63,974 nt of DNA from an uncultured Candidatus Saccharibacteria bacterium (lineage in GTDB: Bacteria; Patescibacteriota; Saccharimonadia; Saccharimonadales; Saccharimonadaceae): contig CAPHDI010000003.1 of NCBI GenBank assembly GCA_948623715.1, forward strand, positions 1 through 63,974. Reading direction: 5' to 3'. Position 1 is the stretch's first letter, and each line of letters opens with the position of its first letter. Made by a program: the position numbers and the translations under genes. The notes beneath the pieces are model-generated. The model made no database searches. It had not been told where the DNA came from and was given only the letters and a program-made list of their open reading frames with translations. This document shows, in pieces, positions 1 through 7,961 of this stretch.

Positions 1-62
1 AGCAATATTGGAATACTATGATGCTTCAAAAAGTTAAACTTTGATATATGTTTTAGGTGCAT
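1..62 (-). CDS. FISUMP-family secreted protein, 5' end only (paralog 0)
   Basis: Only the first 20 codons lie in the window; the gene continues beyond position 1. The start is the ATG at 62-60 on the minus strand, preceded by a strong AGGAGGG ribosome site. The visible peptide begins MHLKHISKFNFLKHH, a basic N-terminus like those of the other family members. The assignment rests mainly on the upstream leader (63-384), which has the same promoter spacing, long hairpin and loop-to-tail pairing found before the five recognisable FISUMP genes in this window. The FISUMP domain itself is not visible, so the product is inferred from context. Confidence 0.55.
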   Translation of the reverse strand, partial: MHLKHISKFNFLKHHSIPIL

Positions 63-396
63 GTGGCCCTCCTTTTGGTTTAGATAGGATTTTATTAACA
101 CCCTCGTGATAAACCTAAAAGATTACCTATAACTTTTCTTGGTAGTATGCCAGATGCAAAATGTATACTACCAAAAATGGCACCGCGAGGGTGTTGAACT
201 ATTCATCGGCTCTTTACGATTCAGTTTTCACTGTCCTGCATCGAACTTCTTAATAGCGCCTCACAGTGCCATCTCAACATTCGATGCAAATAAAACAGTA
301 TCAACATACCAACCAGTGCAACTTTCATAATCTAAAATCGTAAGAAACTATGTTCCACTAAAAACATCCGATAAATAGTTCAACATTCTCATTATA
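63..396 (-). promoter_or_regulatory. Pseudoknot-type structured leader A with promoter
   Basis: On the minus strand, TATAAT (396-391) is followed by 6 nt and then G384, the predicted transcription start. Outer stem: GTTGAACTATTTATCGG (384-368) pairs with CCGATGAATAGTTCAAC (209-193), 17 bp with one G-U. Loop strand ATGGCACTGTGAGG (272-259) can pair over 14 nt with the strand just 3' of the hairpin, CCTCGCGGTGCCAT, which runs into a T-tract (about 190-173). A later segment, CGAGGGTGTT, is perfectly complementary to AACACCCTCG at the end of the hairpin, so an alternative fold is possible. A further small hairpin (GGTAGTAT/ATACTACC) follows the T-tract. See leaders B-F. Confidence 0.75.
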
Positions 397-439
397 CCAC
401 AACTTTTCCCGCCACAACCATTTTCCTTGCGATAGATCT

Positions 440-590
440 GAGCAAACCTTTGACGCTCTCAAAGACAAAGTAGTTTGGCTGTTTTGCTCTAAGCAATCTT
501 GCGAGTTCATAAAATGATCCTGCTCTTTCTCCTGCTAGACCTGCTCTTTTACCGATAATACTGACATCGTAGTCAAAGAACCCAGACACA
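440..590 (-). pseudogene. Remnant of a DNA cytosine-5 methyltransferase
   Basis: A minus-strand reading frame contains GKRAGLAGERAGSFYELAR followed by QPNYFVFESVKGLL. This matches the motif IV-VI region of C5 methyltransferases (consensus GFPCQ..S.AGKR.GL..ER..LF.E..R, then P.YFV.ENVKGLL). The catalytic Pro-Cys is missing: the expected GFPCQ reads GFFDY. The S-adenosylmethionine-binding N-terminus and the target-recognition C-terminus are absent, and homology stops within about 30 residues on either side. It is a dead fragment, wedged between the terminator of the upstream minus-strand gene and the promoter of leader A, and suggests a lost restriction-modification locus. Confidence 0.6.
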
Positions 591-663
591 AAAAGTGAGC
601 AACTAATCAGCTGCTCAACTCCAAAATCGCAAAAAACGCTCCTATATAGGTGGAAGCGTTTTT
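587..663 (-). terminator. Terminator region of the 699-1427 gene (minus)
   Basis: Read on the minus strand, AAAAACGCTTCC, a short loop and GGAGCGTTTTTT form a hairpin ending in a T-run (663-631). A weaker second hairpin (GAGCA/TGCTC, 616-597) with a TTTTT tail follows. Confidence 0.6.
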
Positions 664-698
664 GCAAGGTTAGATTATGTGGTGCAAAAATAACTAGG

Positions 699-1427
699 CT
701 ATGGGAATAATGAATTATAAAACTTCTGTTCTTTCGACAGGTCTAAGGTTATAGTGGGTCCATTGTCTTTTCCTGAACTAAAATAATTTAATACACATAT
801 CTTATCAAATTTAGTTTCATCAATCCCTAACTCACTAAGTTTGAAAGTTTTTTCGAACCAGCTACCAGTTACAGAGCAACCCGCATCAGATGGCTCTCCT
901 GTTACAATGAGTAACACCTTCTTGTTAACGCTGTCCATTTCGTAATCTTTATTCTGTTTGTTTGCTATCGTACCTATAAATTGTTCCCGAAAAGGTTTTA
1001 TGCTGGGTAAATTCACATTTCTTTGGGCAACTGGGCTATTTCTGATAAGACCTTTAACTATTTTGTCAATAACGACATGTCCTCCTGGTGATAATTGTAC
1101 CTTGGAGGAGCTACCCTTCTCTGCACCAAAACAAGTCGTGATTTCAACACCTATGGAGCCGCGCCAAAAGTTATCCTTATTAAAACAGGTTCCGAATTGG
1201 ATAATTGCGTCAAGCGGTTCATGGGGGAATATTCGCTTAGGTTTAGGTATCCGAAAGGCCGTCCTTAGGAAAACTAGTAGATGGAAGATTTCCATTTCTT
1301 TTTGTAACCCATCATTAGAGCTAAAGACGTTATCATCGGCAAATTGTTTACAGATAGCTATGGCCCTTTTGGCTATAGTCCGTTCATCTTCGCATAGAAA
1401 GAATTTTTCATGCTCGTAGCCAGTCAA
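699..1427 (-). CDS. Hypothetical protein downstream of the NYN gene
   Basis: I do not recognise the family. The product is about 242 residues, soluble, with no signal peptide or membrane segment. The chosen start is TTG at 1427, with AGGAGG 4 nt upstream (1437-1431). An ATG at 1457 is possible but lies deeper inside the preceding gene. The frame overlaps the 3' end of the NYN gene by about 20 bp, so the two are translationally coupled and probably act together. The C-terminal half contains KKVLLIVTGEPSDAGCSVTG, a beta-strand/loop pattern that could be a small Rossmann-like fold; this is a guess. A terminator follows at 663-631. Confidence 0.6.
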   Translation of the reverse strand: MTGYEHEKFFLCEDERTIAKRAIAICKQFADDNVFSSNDGLQKEMEIFHLLVFLRTAFRIPKPKRIFPHEPLDAIIQFGTCFNKDNFWRGSIGVEITTCFGAEKGSSSKVQLSPGGHVVIDKIVKGLIRNSPVAQRNVNLPSIKPFREQFIGTIANKQNKDYEMDSVNKKVLLIVTGEPSDAGCSVTGSWFEKTFKLSELGIDETKFDKICVLNYFSSGKDNGPTITLDLSKEQKFYNSLFP

Positions 1428-2034
1428 ACATCCTCCTATAAGCTTCAATAACTTCACTATCTCGAATAATTTGAGTGGAATCCGCTAAAGATGATAATAG
1501 TCTGGTGATTTGGTTGTCGAATCCAACGTAAGTAATCCTTATACCGGCTTCTTTGGCGACCTTGATTGCCGGAACGAGGTCTGTATCGGAACTGATCAAG
1601 ATTATGTGACTAACCCGATTTCTCAAGGCGTCAGCAACAAGATCAACGGCCAGCCCAACATCCACGCCTTTCTCCTGAAATTTATAATCTGTAGCCCCAC
1701 ACTTCTTGCATTTATCGCGGTCACGAACCTTAAGTACGCCGGTGGCTCGAAACTCCACGCCAGTTTTAGCTAAACAATTGCGCATCCTGCGTAAATTGTC
1801 GGCAAACCGAATAGACTTTTCCTGAATTGTTTCACCATAGTTCTTTTGCTGACGAATTTTTGCTACTCCATAATAACGAATCACCAGTTCTTCATTGGGG
1901 AAAATCTGGTTCAATAAATACGGGATATCAATAGAACATACTTCTTGTTTGAAAGTAGCCAAACCAGAATCAACCACCCGCTCTGCAATTTTATAGAGAA
2001 AGTTTTGCCCGTCAATGTATACTATAGTCTCTAT
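1408..2034 (-). CDS. NYN (PIN-like, LabA/DUF88) domain protein
   Basis: This is a predicted metal-dependent RNase-type NYN domain. The family's three acidic clusters are present: an N-terminal IVYIDGQNF, KGVDVGLAVDL in the middle and LISSDTDLVPAI near the end. A CKKC pair lies mid-protein. The first clear ATG/GTG in frame (1977) would remove the IVYIDGQNF strand with its essential Asp, so the true start must be upstream. A GGAGG (2045-2041) sits 5-6 nt before an in-frame ATA at 2034, exactly where an ATG is expected. Either ATA is used as the start, or an ATG has mutated and expression is reduced. The downstream gene overlaps this one. Confidence 0.75.
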   Translation of the reverse strand: METIVYIDGQNFLYKIAERVVDSGLATFKQEVCSIDIPYLLNQIFPNEELVIRYYGVAKIRQQKNYGETIQEKSIRFADNLRRMRNCLAKTGVEFRATGVLKVRDRDKCKKCGATDYKFQEKGVDVGLAVDLVADALRNRVSHIILISSDTDLVPAIKVAKEAGIRITYVGFDNQITRLLSSLADSTQIIRDSEVIEAYRRMFDWLRA

Positions 2035-2181
2035 GCTTACCTCCAGTACTTAAAATCCCTGGCGGGAACGAATCCAAACCAGGGGGCTATGCCTATATAC
2101 TAGCATATGAATTGCCGTCAGTCAAGACGCTATTTACGAAAAATATCTCCAGATCGCAAAACTGTGTTATAATATACCTAA

Positions 2182-2266
2182 GCCCGAATGGCGGAATTGG
2201 TATACGCGTTCGACTTAAAATCGAATGGAGAAATCCATATGGGTTCAAGTCCCATTTCGGGCACCA
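2182..2266 (+). tRNA. tRNA-Leu (anticodon UAA)
   Basis: The acceptor stem GCCCGAA/TTCGGGC is followed by discriminator A and an encoded CCA. The anticodon arm TTCGA-CTTAAAA-TCGAA gives TAA at 2216-2218. A long variable arm typical of tRNA-Leu and the T-arm GGGTTCAAGTCCC are present. A TATAAT-like -10 lies just upstream (about 2169). Confidence 0.97.
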
Positions 2267-2340
2267 TTGACAGATTATAGAAATTATCGTACAATTCCTT
2301 AGGCCGATTCGAAAACCACTCAAACCCAAACAACGCCTTT

Positions 2341-3045
2341 ATGACTTGGAAATTAATCTTTAATGAACATTTCGCAAACCTAGATAACTGGGTTTTCGAC
2401 ATTGGCAGTGGGGAGCAAGGCCTCTGGGGAAATCACGAAAAAGAATTTTACACTTCTGATCCGAAAAACTGTTTCGTTCGAGATAATCAATTACATATCA
2501 TTTCTCGCAAAGATCGGAAAGGTGACTGCGAATACACTTCTGCGAGGCTAAAAACGCTAGGCAAATTTGCATTCAAATACGGCTACGTAGAAGTTAGTGC
2601 GAAACTGCCGACAGGTAATGGCTCCTGGCCGGCCATCTGGATGATGGGCGTCAACCATTCCTGGCCGCGATGCGGTGAGATTGATATCATGGAGCATTTA
2701 GGTCGAGACCCTGACATCATTCATCACGTAATTCACTCCGCGGACCACGTCTGCGATCCTAGAAACACTTTTATGGAGAACCTTCCTGGTGCTACGAAAT
2801 CTTTTCATCAATACGGCTTACTCTGGCAGAAAAACTCTATCGAATTTTATGTCGACAGAAAACCGGTTGGCAAAATCGAAAAATCCGAAAACTACGGCTC
2901 GACAGAAGATTGGCCCTTCGACGATTACTTTTACCTACTTATTAACTGTGCCGTCGGTGGCGACTGGGCTGGAGAAATAGCAGACGACGATCTCCCCTTT
3001 GAATATATTATAGATTACGTAAAAATTTGGCAAGAACACGTTTAA
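2341..3045 (+). CDS. Glycoside hydrolase family 16 (beta-glucanase-like)
   Basis: The protein has 234 residues. The GH16 catalytic signature ExDxxE is intact as EIDIMEH (E113 nucleophile, D115, E118 acid/base), preceded by the typical GNGSWPAIWMM strand. The family hydrolyses beta-1,3 or mixed-linkage beta-glucans. No signal peptide or membrane anchor is visible: the N-terminus MTWKLIFNEHF already belongs to the domain. Either the enzyme is cytoplasmic or it leaves by a non-classical route, which is unusual for GH16. There is no good Shine-Dalgarno upstream. It lies between tRNA-Leu and a TetR-like regulator; no polysaccharide cluster is nearby. Confidence 0.9.
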   Translation: MTWKLIFNEHFANLDNWVFDIGSGEQGLWGNHEKEFYTSDPKNCFVRDNQLHIISRKDRKGDCEYTSARLKTLGKFAFKYGYVEVSAKLPTGNGSWPAIWMMGVNHSWPRCGEIDIMEHLGRDPDIIHHVIHSADHVCDPRNTFMENLPGATKSFHQYGLLWQKNSIEFYVDRKPVGKIEKSENYGSTEDWPFDDYFYLLINCAVGGDWAGEIADDDLPFEYIIDYVKIWQEHV

Positions 3046-3079
3046 GCTTGCCAAACCTAAAGAAAATCTCGTTTTCCTA

Positions 3080-3114
3080 TTGACTTTTTAAGCAATCTGT
3101 GCTATAATAGAAAG
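3080..3114 (+). promoter_or_regulatory. Promoter of the TetR-like gene
   Basis: TTGACT (3080-3085), a 17 bp spacer and TATAAT (3103-3108) within TGTGCTATAATAG. The ATG at 3115 lies exactly 6 nt after the -10, so the mRNA is predicted to be leaderless. It belongs to the TTGACT-17-TGTGCTATAAT class seen before many orphan genes here. Confidence 0.8.
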
Positions 3115-3774
3115 ATGAAGTATATTTACAATCCTGGGTGGGGCGAAGATCAAGTAAATACCGATCATAGCACCCCCAGTCAGCGAAATTATAAGAATCA
3201 TAATAATTTGCATCATCCACGCAAGCAGCACAAAAATCCTAACCATCAAAGATGTCGAGTAAATCGACATCTTATTCGTAGGGCAATTTGCGAGGGAATC
3301 TCTGAGCGGTCTTTTCGGATCCGGGCGAGCGAAATCTGCCAAAACGCAGGTATTAGCTCGCCGACTTTTTATTTGCACTATCCGAATAGTGAACGAGCGA
3401 GGGAATGCATGGAAATTGACATCGTGAAGGATCTTCAGCGGACCTTGACAACGAAATCATGTCCAGAGCTAGTCTTCACGATCTTAACCAGCGGGATCGT
3501 GCATAATCAACAGTATTTCATCGCCGTCCATCTCGGCAGTGACCATCGCATCTTGACTAAATTTATCGCCCGCTACCGCCATAATCTCGTTGGCGACGAA
3601 ATGACCGACCGAGTCTTCCGAGCTTATTGCGGCATCGTACAGATTGTAATTGGCGAGTGGATTGAATATGATGAGCTTACCCTAGAGACTGCAGCCCGGA
3701 CGACGCGACGGCTACTAAGGATTTCGCTAAGAGATATCAATGAAAAATGCGCGAGAATGGAGCGGATCAAATAG
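3115..3774 (+). CDS. TetR/AcrR-like transcriptional regulator
   Basis: The protein has 219 residues. A helix-turn-helix resembling TetR lies at about residues 65-90 (RASEICQNAGISSPTFYLHYPN: A-E-I...G-I-S..TFY.H+). It is followed by an all-helical C-terminal half, as expected for ligand binding and dimerisation. The N-terminal 55 residues are an unusual Asn/His/Gln/Arg-rich extension without predicted structure. The predicted transcript starts at the ATG. The stop codon lies about 85 bp before ligA; ligA has its own SD, so a shared operon is uncertain. No target operator is obvious. Confidence 0.7.
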   Translation: MKYIYNPGWGEDQVNTDHSTPSQRNYKNHNNLHHPRKQHKNPNHQRCRVNRHLIRRAICEGISERSFRIRASEICQNAGISSPTFYLHYPNSERARECMEIDIVKDLQRTLTTKSCPELVFTILTSGIVHNQQYFIAVHLGSDHRILTKFIARYRHNLVGDEMTDRVFRAYCGIVQIVIGEWIEYDELTLETAARTTRRLLRISLRDINEKCARMERIK

Positions 3775-3857
3775 TCTGGACTATCATAATCGCTAGTCTC
3801 GATAGTCTCCCGTTTTCATCAAAAAGTGTTAAAATAGAACTAACTTCAGGAGGTAAA

Positions 3858-5846
3858 ATGGACAAAACTGCAGCAGCCGAGCGCATTGCGAAACTACGTG
3901 AGCTCATTAACGATTATCGCTACCATTATCATGTTCTCGACGAGTCTACTATGTCCGAGGCCGCCGCCGATTCTCTGAAACATGAGCTTTCCGAGCTAGA
4001 GAAACAGTTTCCCAACCTTATCACTCCCGACTCCCCGACTCAGCGCGTCGCCGGTAAACCTCTTGATAAATTTACGAAGGTTACTCACGCCGAGCGCATG
4101 ATCTCTCTCGCTGATGTTTTTTCTGAAGATGAGATTCGCGAATGGGTTATCAGTAATGAGAAGCTCGCCGGCCGGATCCAAGAATACTTCACCGATATTA
4201 AGATGGACGGCCTCGCTTGCGCCCTGCATTATGAAGACGGCTTCCTCGTCCAGGCCGTTACCCGCGGCGACGGCCTTGTCGGCGAAGACGTCACCATGAA
4301 CGTCCGCACTATCGAAAACGTTCCCCTTAGTATTTCTGAAAAAGGCCACGTCGAGGCTCGCGGCGAAATCGTCATCTTCAAGAAGGATTTCGAAGAGCTT
4401 AATAAGCTTCAGAAGCGCGCCGGTGAGAAACCTTATGCGAACCCACGCAACCTCGCCGCTGGTAGTATTCGCCAGCTTGATCCGAAAGTTGCAGCTAGTC
4501 GCCGCCTGAAATTCATGGCCTACGACCTCGTCACCCCGAATCTCCCGAAACACAGTGAGGCCTACGCGAAGCTCCGCGAGCTCGGTTTTCGCACCAGCGG
4601 GGAAGATAAAGTTTTCACGAATCTCGAAGATGTTTTTGCCGAGATCGAACATCTGGAGACTTATCGTCAGACTCTACCTTTCAATACCGACGGCATGGTG
4701 ATTAAGATTAACGACCGCAAAGTTTATCAGAAGCTTGGTATCGTCGGCAAGACGCCTCGTGGCGCCGTCGCCTTCAAGTTTCCCGCCGAGGAGGCCACTA
4801 CCGTCGTAAAAGATATTGTCATTTCGATCGGCCGTACTGGTGCCGCTACGCCAGTCGCGATTTTTGACCCCGTCCAGCTTGCCGGCAGCACCGTGAAACA
4901 CGCCAGCCTCCACAACGCTGATGAAATAAAACGCCTCGACGTCCGCATCGGCGATACTGTGATTATCTACAAAGCCGGCGACATTATTCCTCAGGTGAAG
5001 GAAGTTCTTACTACTCTCCGCCCCGCTAGCACTGAGCCATTTAATTATCTAAAATCCCTCAAGTCTCAGTACCCCGAGCTAGAATTCGAGCGCCCCGAAG
5101 GTGAAGTCGTCTATCGTATCAAGGGCGAGAATTCCGACCTTATTCTGAAACGCGCAATCGAATACTACGCCTCGAAGCCCGCCCTCAATATCGACGGTCT
5201 CGGCGAAAAAAACGTCGAAGCTCTCGTCGACTCTGGTCTCGTTCAGAGTGTCTCCGACCTCTATCGCCTAAGCCCTCAGAAAATCTCCCAGCTCGAACGC
5301 TTCGCCGATCTCTCCGCGCGCAATCTCGTCAAGGCTATTGACGCCAGCAAACATCCTGCTCTTAATAAATTCATTACCGCCCTCGGCATTCGCCATGTCG
5401 GTGCCCAGACCGCCACTACGCTCGCTCGCGGTTTCGGCAGTATGGAGAAGCTCCAGGAAGCGACCGAAGAACAGCTTCTCGCGCTCCCCGATATTGGTAA
5501 AGTTGTCGCCGAGTCTATCCTCGCCTTCTTCGCCGACGAGGACAATATTAAACTTCTCCAGGATCTGAAATCTCTCGGCGTCGAGCCGGAGACCGTTACG
5601 CTTGATGGTCTGCCTCTCGTCGGTAAAAGTTACGTCGTCACCGGTACGCTTGATAGCATGGGTCGCGAGGAGGCCGAGGATCGCCTCCGCGCCCTCGGCG
5701 CCACCGTCACTGGCGGCGTCACGAAGAAAACTACCGCCCTCATTGCCGGTGATAAGCCAGGGAAGAGCAAGACCGACAAAGCTGCGAAGCTCGACATTCC
5801 AATTATCGGCGAAGCAGATTTGCTAAAAATCCTAAAAGCTATATAA
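3858..5846 (+). CDS. ligA: NAD-dependent DNA ligase LigA, lacking Zn-finger cysteines
   Basis: This enzyme seals nicks in replication and repair using NAD+. It has 662 residues, a normal length. The adenylation Lys is in KMDG (about K115), followed by the OB-fold, helix-hairpin-helix repeats and a C-terminal BRCT domain (about 584-662, starting GLPLVGKSYVVTG). The start was chosen at ATG 3858 because AGGAGG lies 4 nt upstream; an upstream in-frame extension has no family similarity. Oddly, the Cys4 zinc-finger region (about 394-425) contains no cysteine: where the family has CPxCG...C..xxC, this protein reads YLKSLKSQYPELEFERPEGE, then VVYRIKGENSD. A structural replacement of the zinc site is inferred. 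Confidence 0.97.
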   Translation: MDKTAAAERIAKLRELINDYRYHYHVLDESTMSEAAADSLKHELSELEKQFPNLITPDSPTQRVAGKPLDKFTKVTHAERMISLADVFSEDEIREWVISNEKLAGRIQEYFTDIKMDGLACALHYEDGFLVQAVTRGDGLVGEDVTMNVRTIENVPLSISEKGHVEARGEIVIFKKDFEELNKLQKRAGEKPYANPRNLAAGSIRQLDPKVAASRRLKFMAYDLVTPNLPKHSEAYAKLRELGFRTSGEDKVFTNLEDVFAEIEHLETYRQTLPFNTDGMVIKINDRKVYQKLGIVGKTPRGAVAFKFPAEEATTVVKDIVISIGRTGAATPVAIFDPVQLAGSTVKHASLHNADEIKRLDVRIGDTVIIYKAGDIIPQVKEVLTTLRPASTEPFNYLKSLKSQYPELEFERPEGEVVYRIKGENSDLILKRAIEYYASKPALNIDGLGEKNVEALVDSGLVQSVSDLYRLSPQKISQLERFADLSARNLVKAIDASKHPALNKFITALGIRHVGAQTATTLARGFGSMEKLQEATEEQLLALPDIGKVVAESILAFFADEDNIKLLQDLKSLGVEPETVTLDGLPLVGKSYVVTGTLDSMGREEAEDRLRALGATVTGGVTKKTTALIAGDKPGKSKTDKAAKLDIPIIGEADLLKILKAI

Positions 5847-5855
5847 TAAAACTAT

Positions 5856-7961
5856 ATGCCCAAATTCCAACTCGTCTCTAAATACCAGCCCACCGGCGAT
5901 CAGCCCAGTGCGATCGCTCAGCTTTCTGCCGGTCTTGATGCTGGTGTCCGCGAGCAGACCCTCCTCGGCGTGACCGGCTCCGGTAAGACCTTCACCATGG
6001 CGAATCTTATCCAGCATTACCAGCGCCCGACCCTCATCCTCGCCCATAATAAAACTCTCGCCGCCCAGCTCTACTCCGAGTTTCGCGAGTTTTTCCCGAA
6101 GAACGAAGTCCACTATTTCGTCAGCTACTTCGATTACTATCAACCTGAGGCTTATATCGCCAGTACCGATACTTACATCGAGAAAGATTCCGCCATCAAT
6201 GACGAGATTGACCGCCTCCGCCATGCCGCGACTGTCGCCCTTCTTACTCGTCCCGATACTATTGTTGTCGCCTCGGTTTCCTGTATTTATGGTATTGGCT
6301 CGCCAGATCATTATACTGAGATGTCTCTCCCGCTCATCCGCATCGACGGCCAGTGGCGTGTCGCCGGTACGAGCTCATGGTGGAGTACGCCGGCCGGGGA
6401 GATGGCGCTCGCTGAAGCAGGGCAGCTTCCGTCGCTCGTTAACTCTACGACGCAGTTCTCTGATTCTCTTTCGCAGCATAACTTCATCATCTACCTCATC
6501 GCCATGCAGTATCATCGCAATGACCTCGCCTTCGAGCGTGGTAATTTTCGCGTCATGGGCGATACTGTTGATCTCTTTCCGGCCAGTGGGGAATGGGCTT
6601 ATCGTTTCGAGTTTGGTTTCGATACGCTTGAGACCGTCCGTATTATCGACCCATTGACTGCCGAGACTCGCGAGAAGCCCGACCGCATTCATATCTTCCC
6701 CAACACCCACTACGCCACTCCGAAAGATCAACTCTCGAAAGCTATTGATGGCATCGAAGCTGAATATGAGCTGCGCATGAAGTACTTCGAGAAACACGAG
6801 AAATATCTCGAAGCCCAGCGCCTCAGTCAGCGCACGAAATACGACCTCGAAATGCTGAAAGAAACTGGCTTCGTTAAAGGTATCGAGAATTATTCACGAC
6901 ATCTCGACGGTCGTAAAGCCGGCGAGCCGCCCGCCACTCTGATCGATTTCTTCCCCGAAGACTTCCTCCTTCTCGTCGATGAGAGCCATATGACTCTTCC
7001 TCAGGTTCGCGGTATGTATAATGGTGACCACGCCCGTAAGGAAACCCTCGTCGAGTATGGTTTCCGTTTACCCTCTGCTCTCGATAATCGCCCGCTGATT
7101 TTTACTGAATTTCAGAACCATGTTAAGCATGCTGTCTACGTTTCTGCCACTCCGGGCCCCTACGAGCTTGAGCATTCTCCTGAGCCCGCCCAGCAAGTCA
7201 TCCGCCCCACCGGCCTCCTCGATCCTGAGATCGAAGTCCGTCCTTCCGAGGGTCAGATCGATAACCTCATGGAAGAGATCGACAAACGTATCGCGAAGGG
7301 TCAGCGCACCCTTGTCACTACTCTGACGAAGCGCATGGCCGAGGACCTCACCGATTATCTCAAGGAACGTGATGTTAAGGTTGCCTATATTCATTCCGAT
7401 ATCGATACGCTTGAGCGCGGCGACATTCTCCGTGATCTCCGCGCCGGTGTCTATGATGTTCTCGTCGGTATTAACCTCCTCCGCGAGGGTCTCGACCTCC
7501 CCGAAGTTTCTCTCGTCGCTATTCTCGACGCCGACAAGGAAGGCTTCCTTCGCTCTGAGGCTGCCCTCATTCAGACTATCGGTCGTGCCGCTCGTCATGT
7601 CGAGGGTCATGTCATTATGTACGCCGACAACATCACCGAAAGCATGCATAAGGCCATCGACGAAACTATGCGCCGCCGCGAGATCCAGCAGGAATATAAC
7701 GAAAAGAATGGCATCGTCCCGCGCTCCGTGAAGAAGGAAATTAGCGCCGGTCTCCGTGCTATTATCCCCGAGAAGCAAGAAGCGACTAAGCTCGATATCA
7801 AGCGTATTCCGCCCGAAGAATTGCCGAGCTTGATTAAAGAACTCCAGTCTCAGATGCAGCTCGCCGCCGCAAACCTCGACTTCGAGCAGGCCGCCTTCCT
7901 CCGCGACCAGATCGCAGAGATTAAAGGTGAAACCGCTACAAAAGGAAAGAAAAAGAAATGA
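5856..7961 (+). CDS. uvrB: Excinuclease ABC subunit B
   Basis: This is the damage-verifying helicase-like subunit of nucleotide excision repair, which works with UvrA and UvrC. It has 701 residues. Walker A is GVTGSGKT (38-45), the beta-hairpin region is YFDYYQPEAY, the Walker B-like motif is LLVDESH, helicase motif VI is QTIGRAARH, and a UVR domain sits at the C-terminus. It starts 9 bp after the ligA stop, so the two may be co-transcribed, although a TATAAT lies 8 nt before the ATG. An in-frame insertion of about 45 residues (about 162-208, Trp/Ser/Ala-rich) interrupts the region after SCIYGIGSP; its DNA contains an inverted repeat (see findings). Confidence 0.97.
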   Translation: MPKFQLVSKYQPTGDQPSAIAQLSAGLDAGVREQTLLGVTGSGKTFTMANLIQHYQRPTLILAHNKTLAAQLYSEFREFFPKNEVHYFVSYFDYYQPEAYIASTDTYIEKDSAINDEIDRLRHAATVALLTRPDTIVVASVSCIYGIGSPDHYTEMSLPLIRIDGQWRVAGTSSWWSTPAGEMALAEAGQLPSLVNSTTQFSDSLSQHNFIIYLIAMQYHRNDLAFERGNFRVMGDTVDLFPASGEWAYRFEFGFDTLETVRIIDPLTAETREKPDRIHIFPNTHYATPKDQLSKAIDGIEAEYELRMKYFEKHEKYLEAQRLSQRTKYDLEMLKETGFVKGIENYSRHLDGRKAGEPPATLIDFFPEDFLLLVDESHMTLPQVRGMYNGDHARKETLVEYGFRLPSALDNRPLIFTEFQNHVKHAVYVSATPGPYELEHSPEPAQQVIRPTGLLDPEIEVRPSEGQIDNLMEEIDKRIAKGQRTLVTTLTKRMAEDLTDYLKERDVKVAYIHSDIDTLERGDILRDLRAGVYDVLVGINLLREGLDLPEVSLVAILDADKEGFLRSEAALIQTIGRAARHVEGHVIMYADNITESMHKAIDETMRRREIQQEYNEKNGIVPRSVKKEISAGLRAIIPEKQEATKLDIKRIPPEELPSLIKELQSQMQLAAANLDFEQAAFLRDQIAEIKGETATKGKKKK

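Noticed and set aside
139..330. 63-codon plus-strand ORF within leader A
   Set aside because: It is the antisense of the structured leader, without a ribosome site; its codons follow the hairpin arms.
958..1419. 153-codon plus-strand ORF antisense to the 699 gene
   Set aside because: No ribosome site and no similarity; the minus-strand gene is coupled to the NYN gene and has a terminator.
2341..3045. GH16 enzyme as part of a polysaccharide utilisation locus
   Set aside because: No transporter, second glycosidase or sugar regulator lies next to it; the neighbours are a tRNA and a TetR-like gene.
3747..3857. N-terminal extension of LigA from an upstream ATG
   Set aside because: The 37 extra residues have no family similarity, overlap the TetR-like gene, and AGGAGG is placed for ATG 3858.
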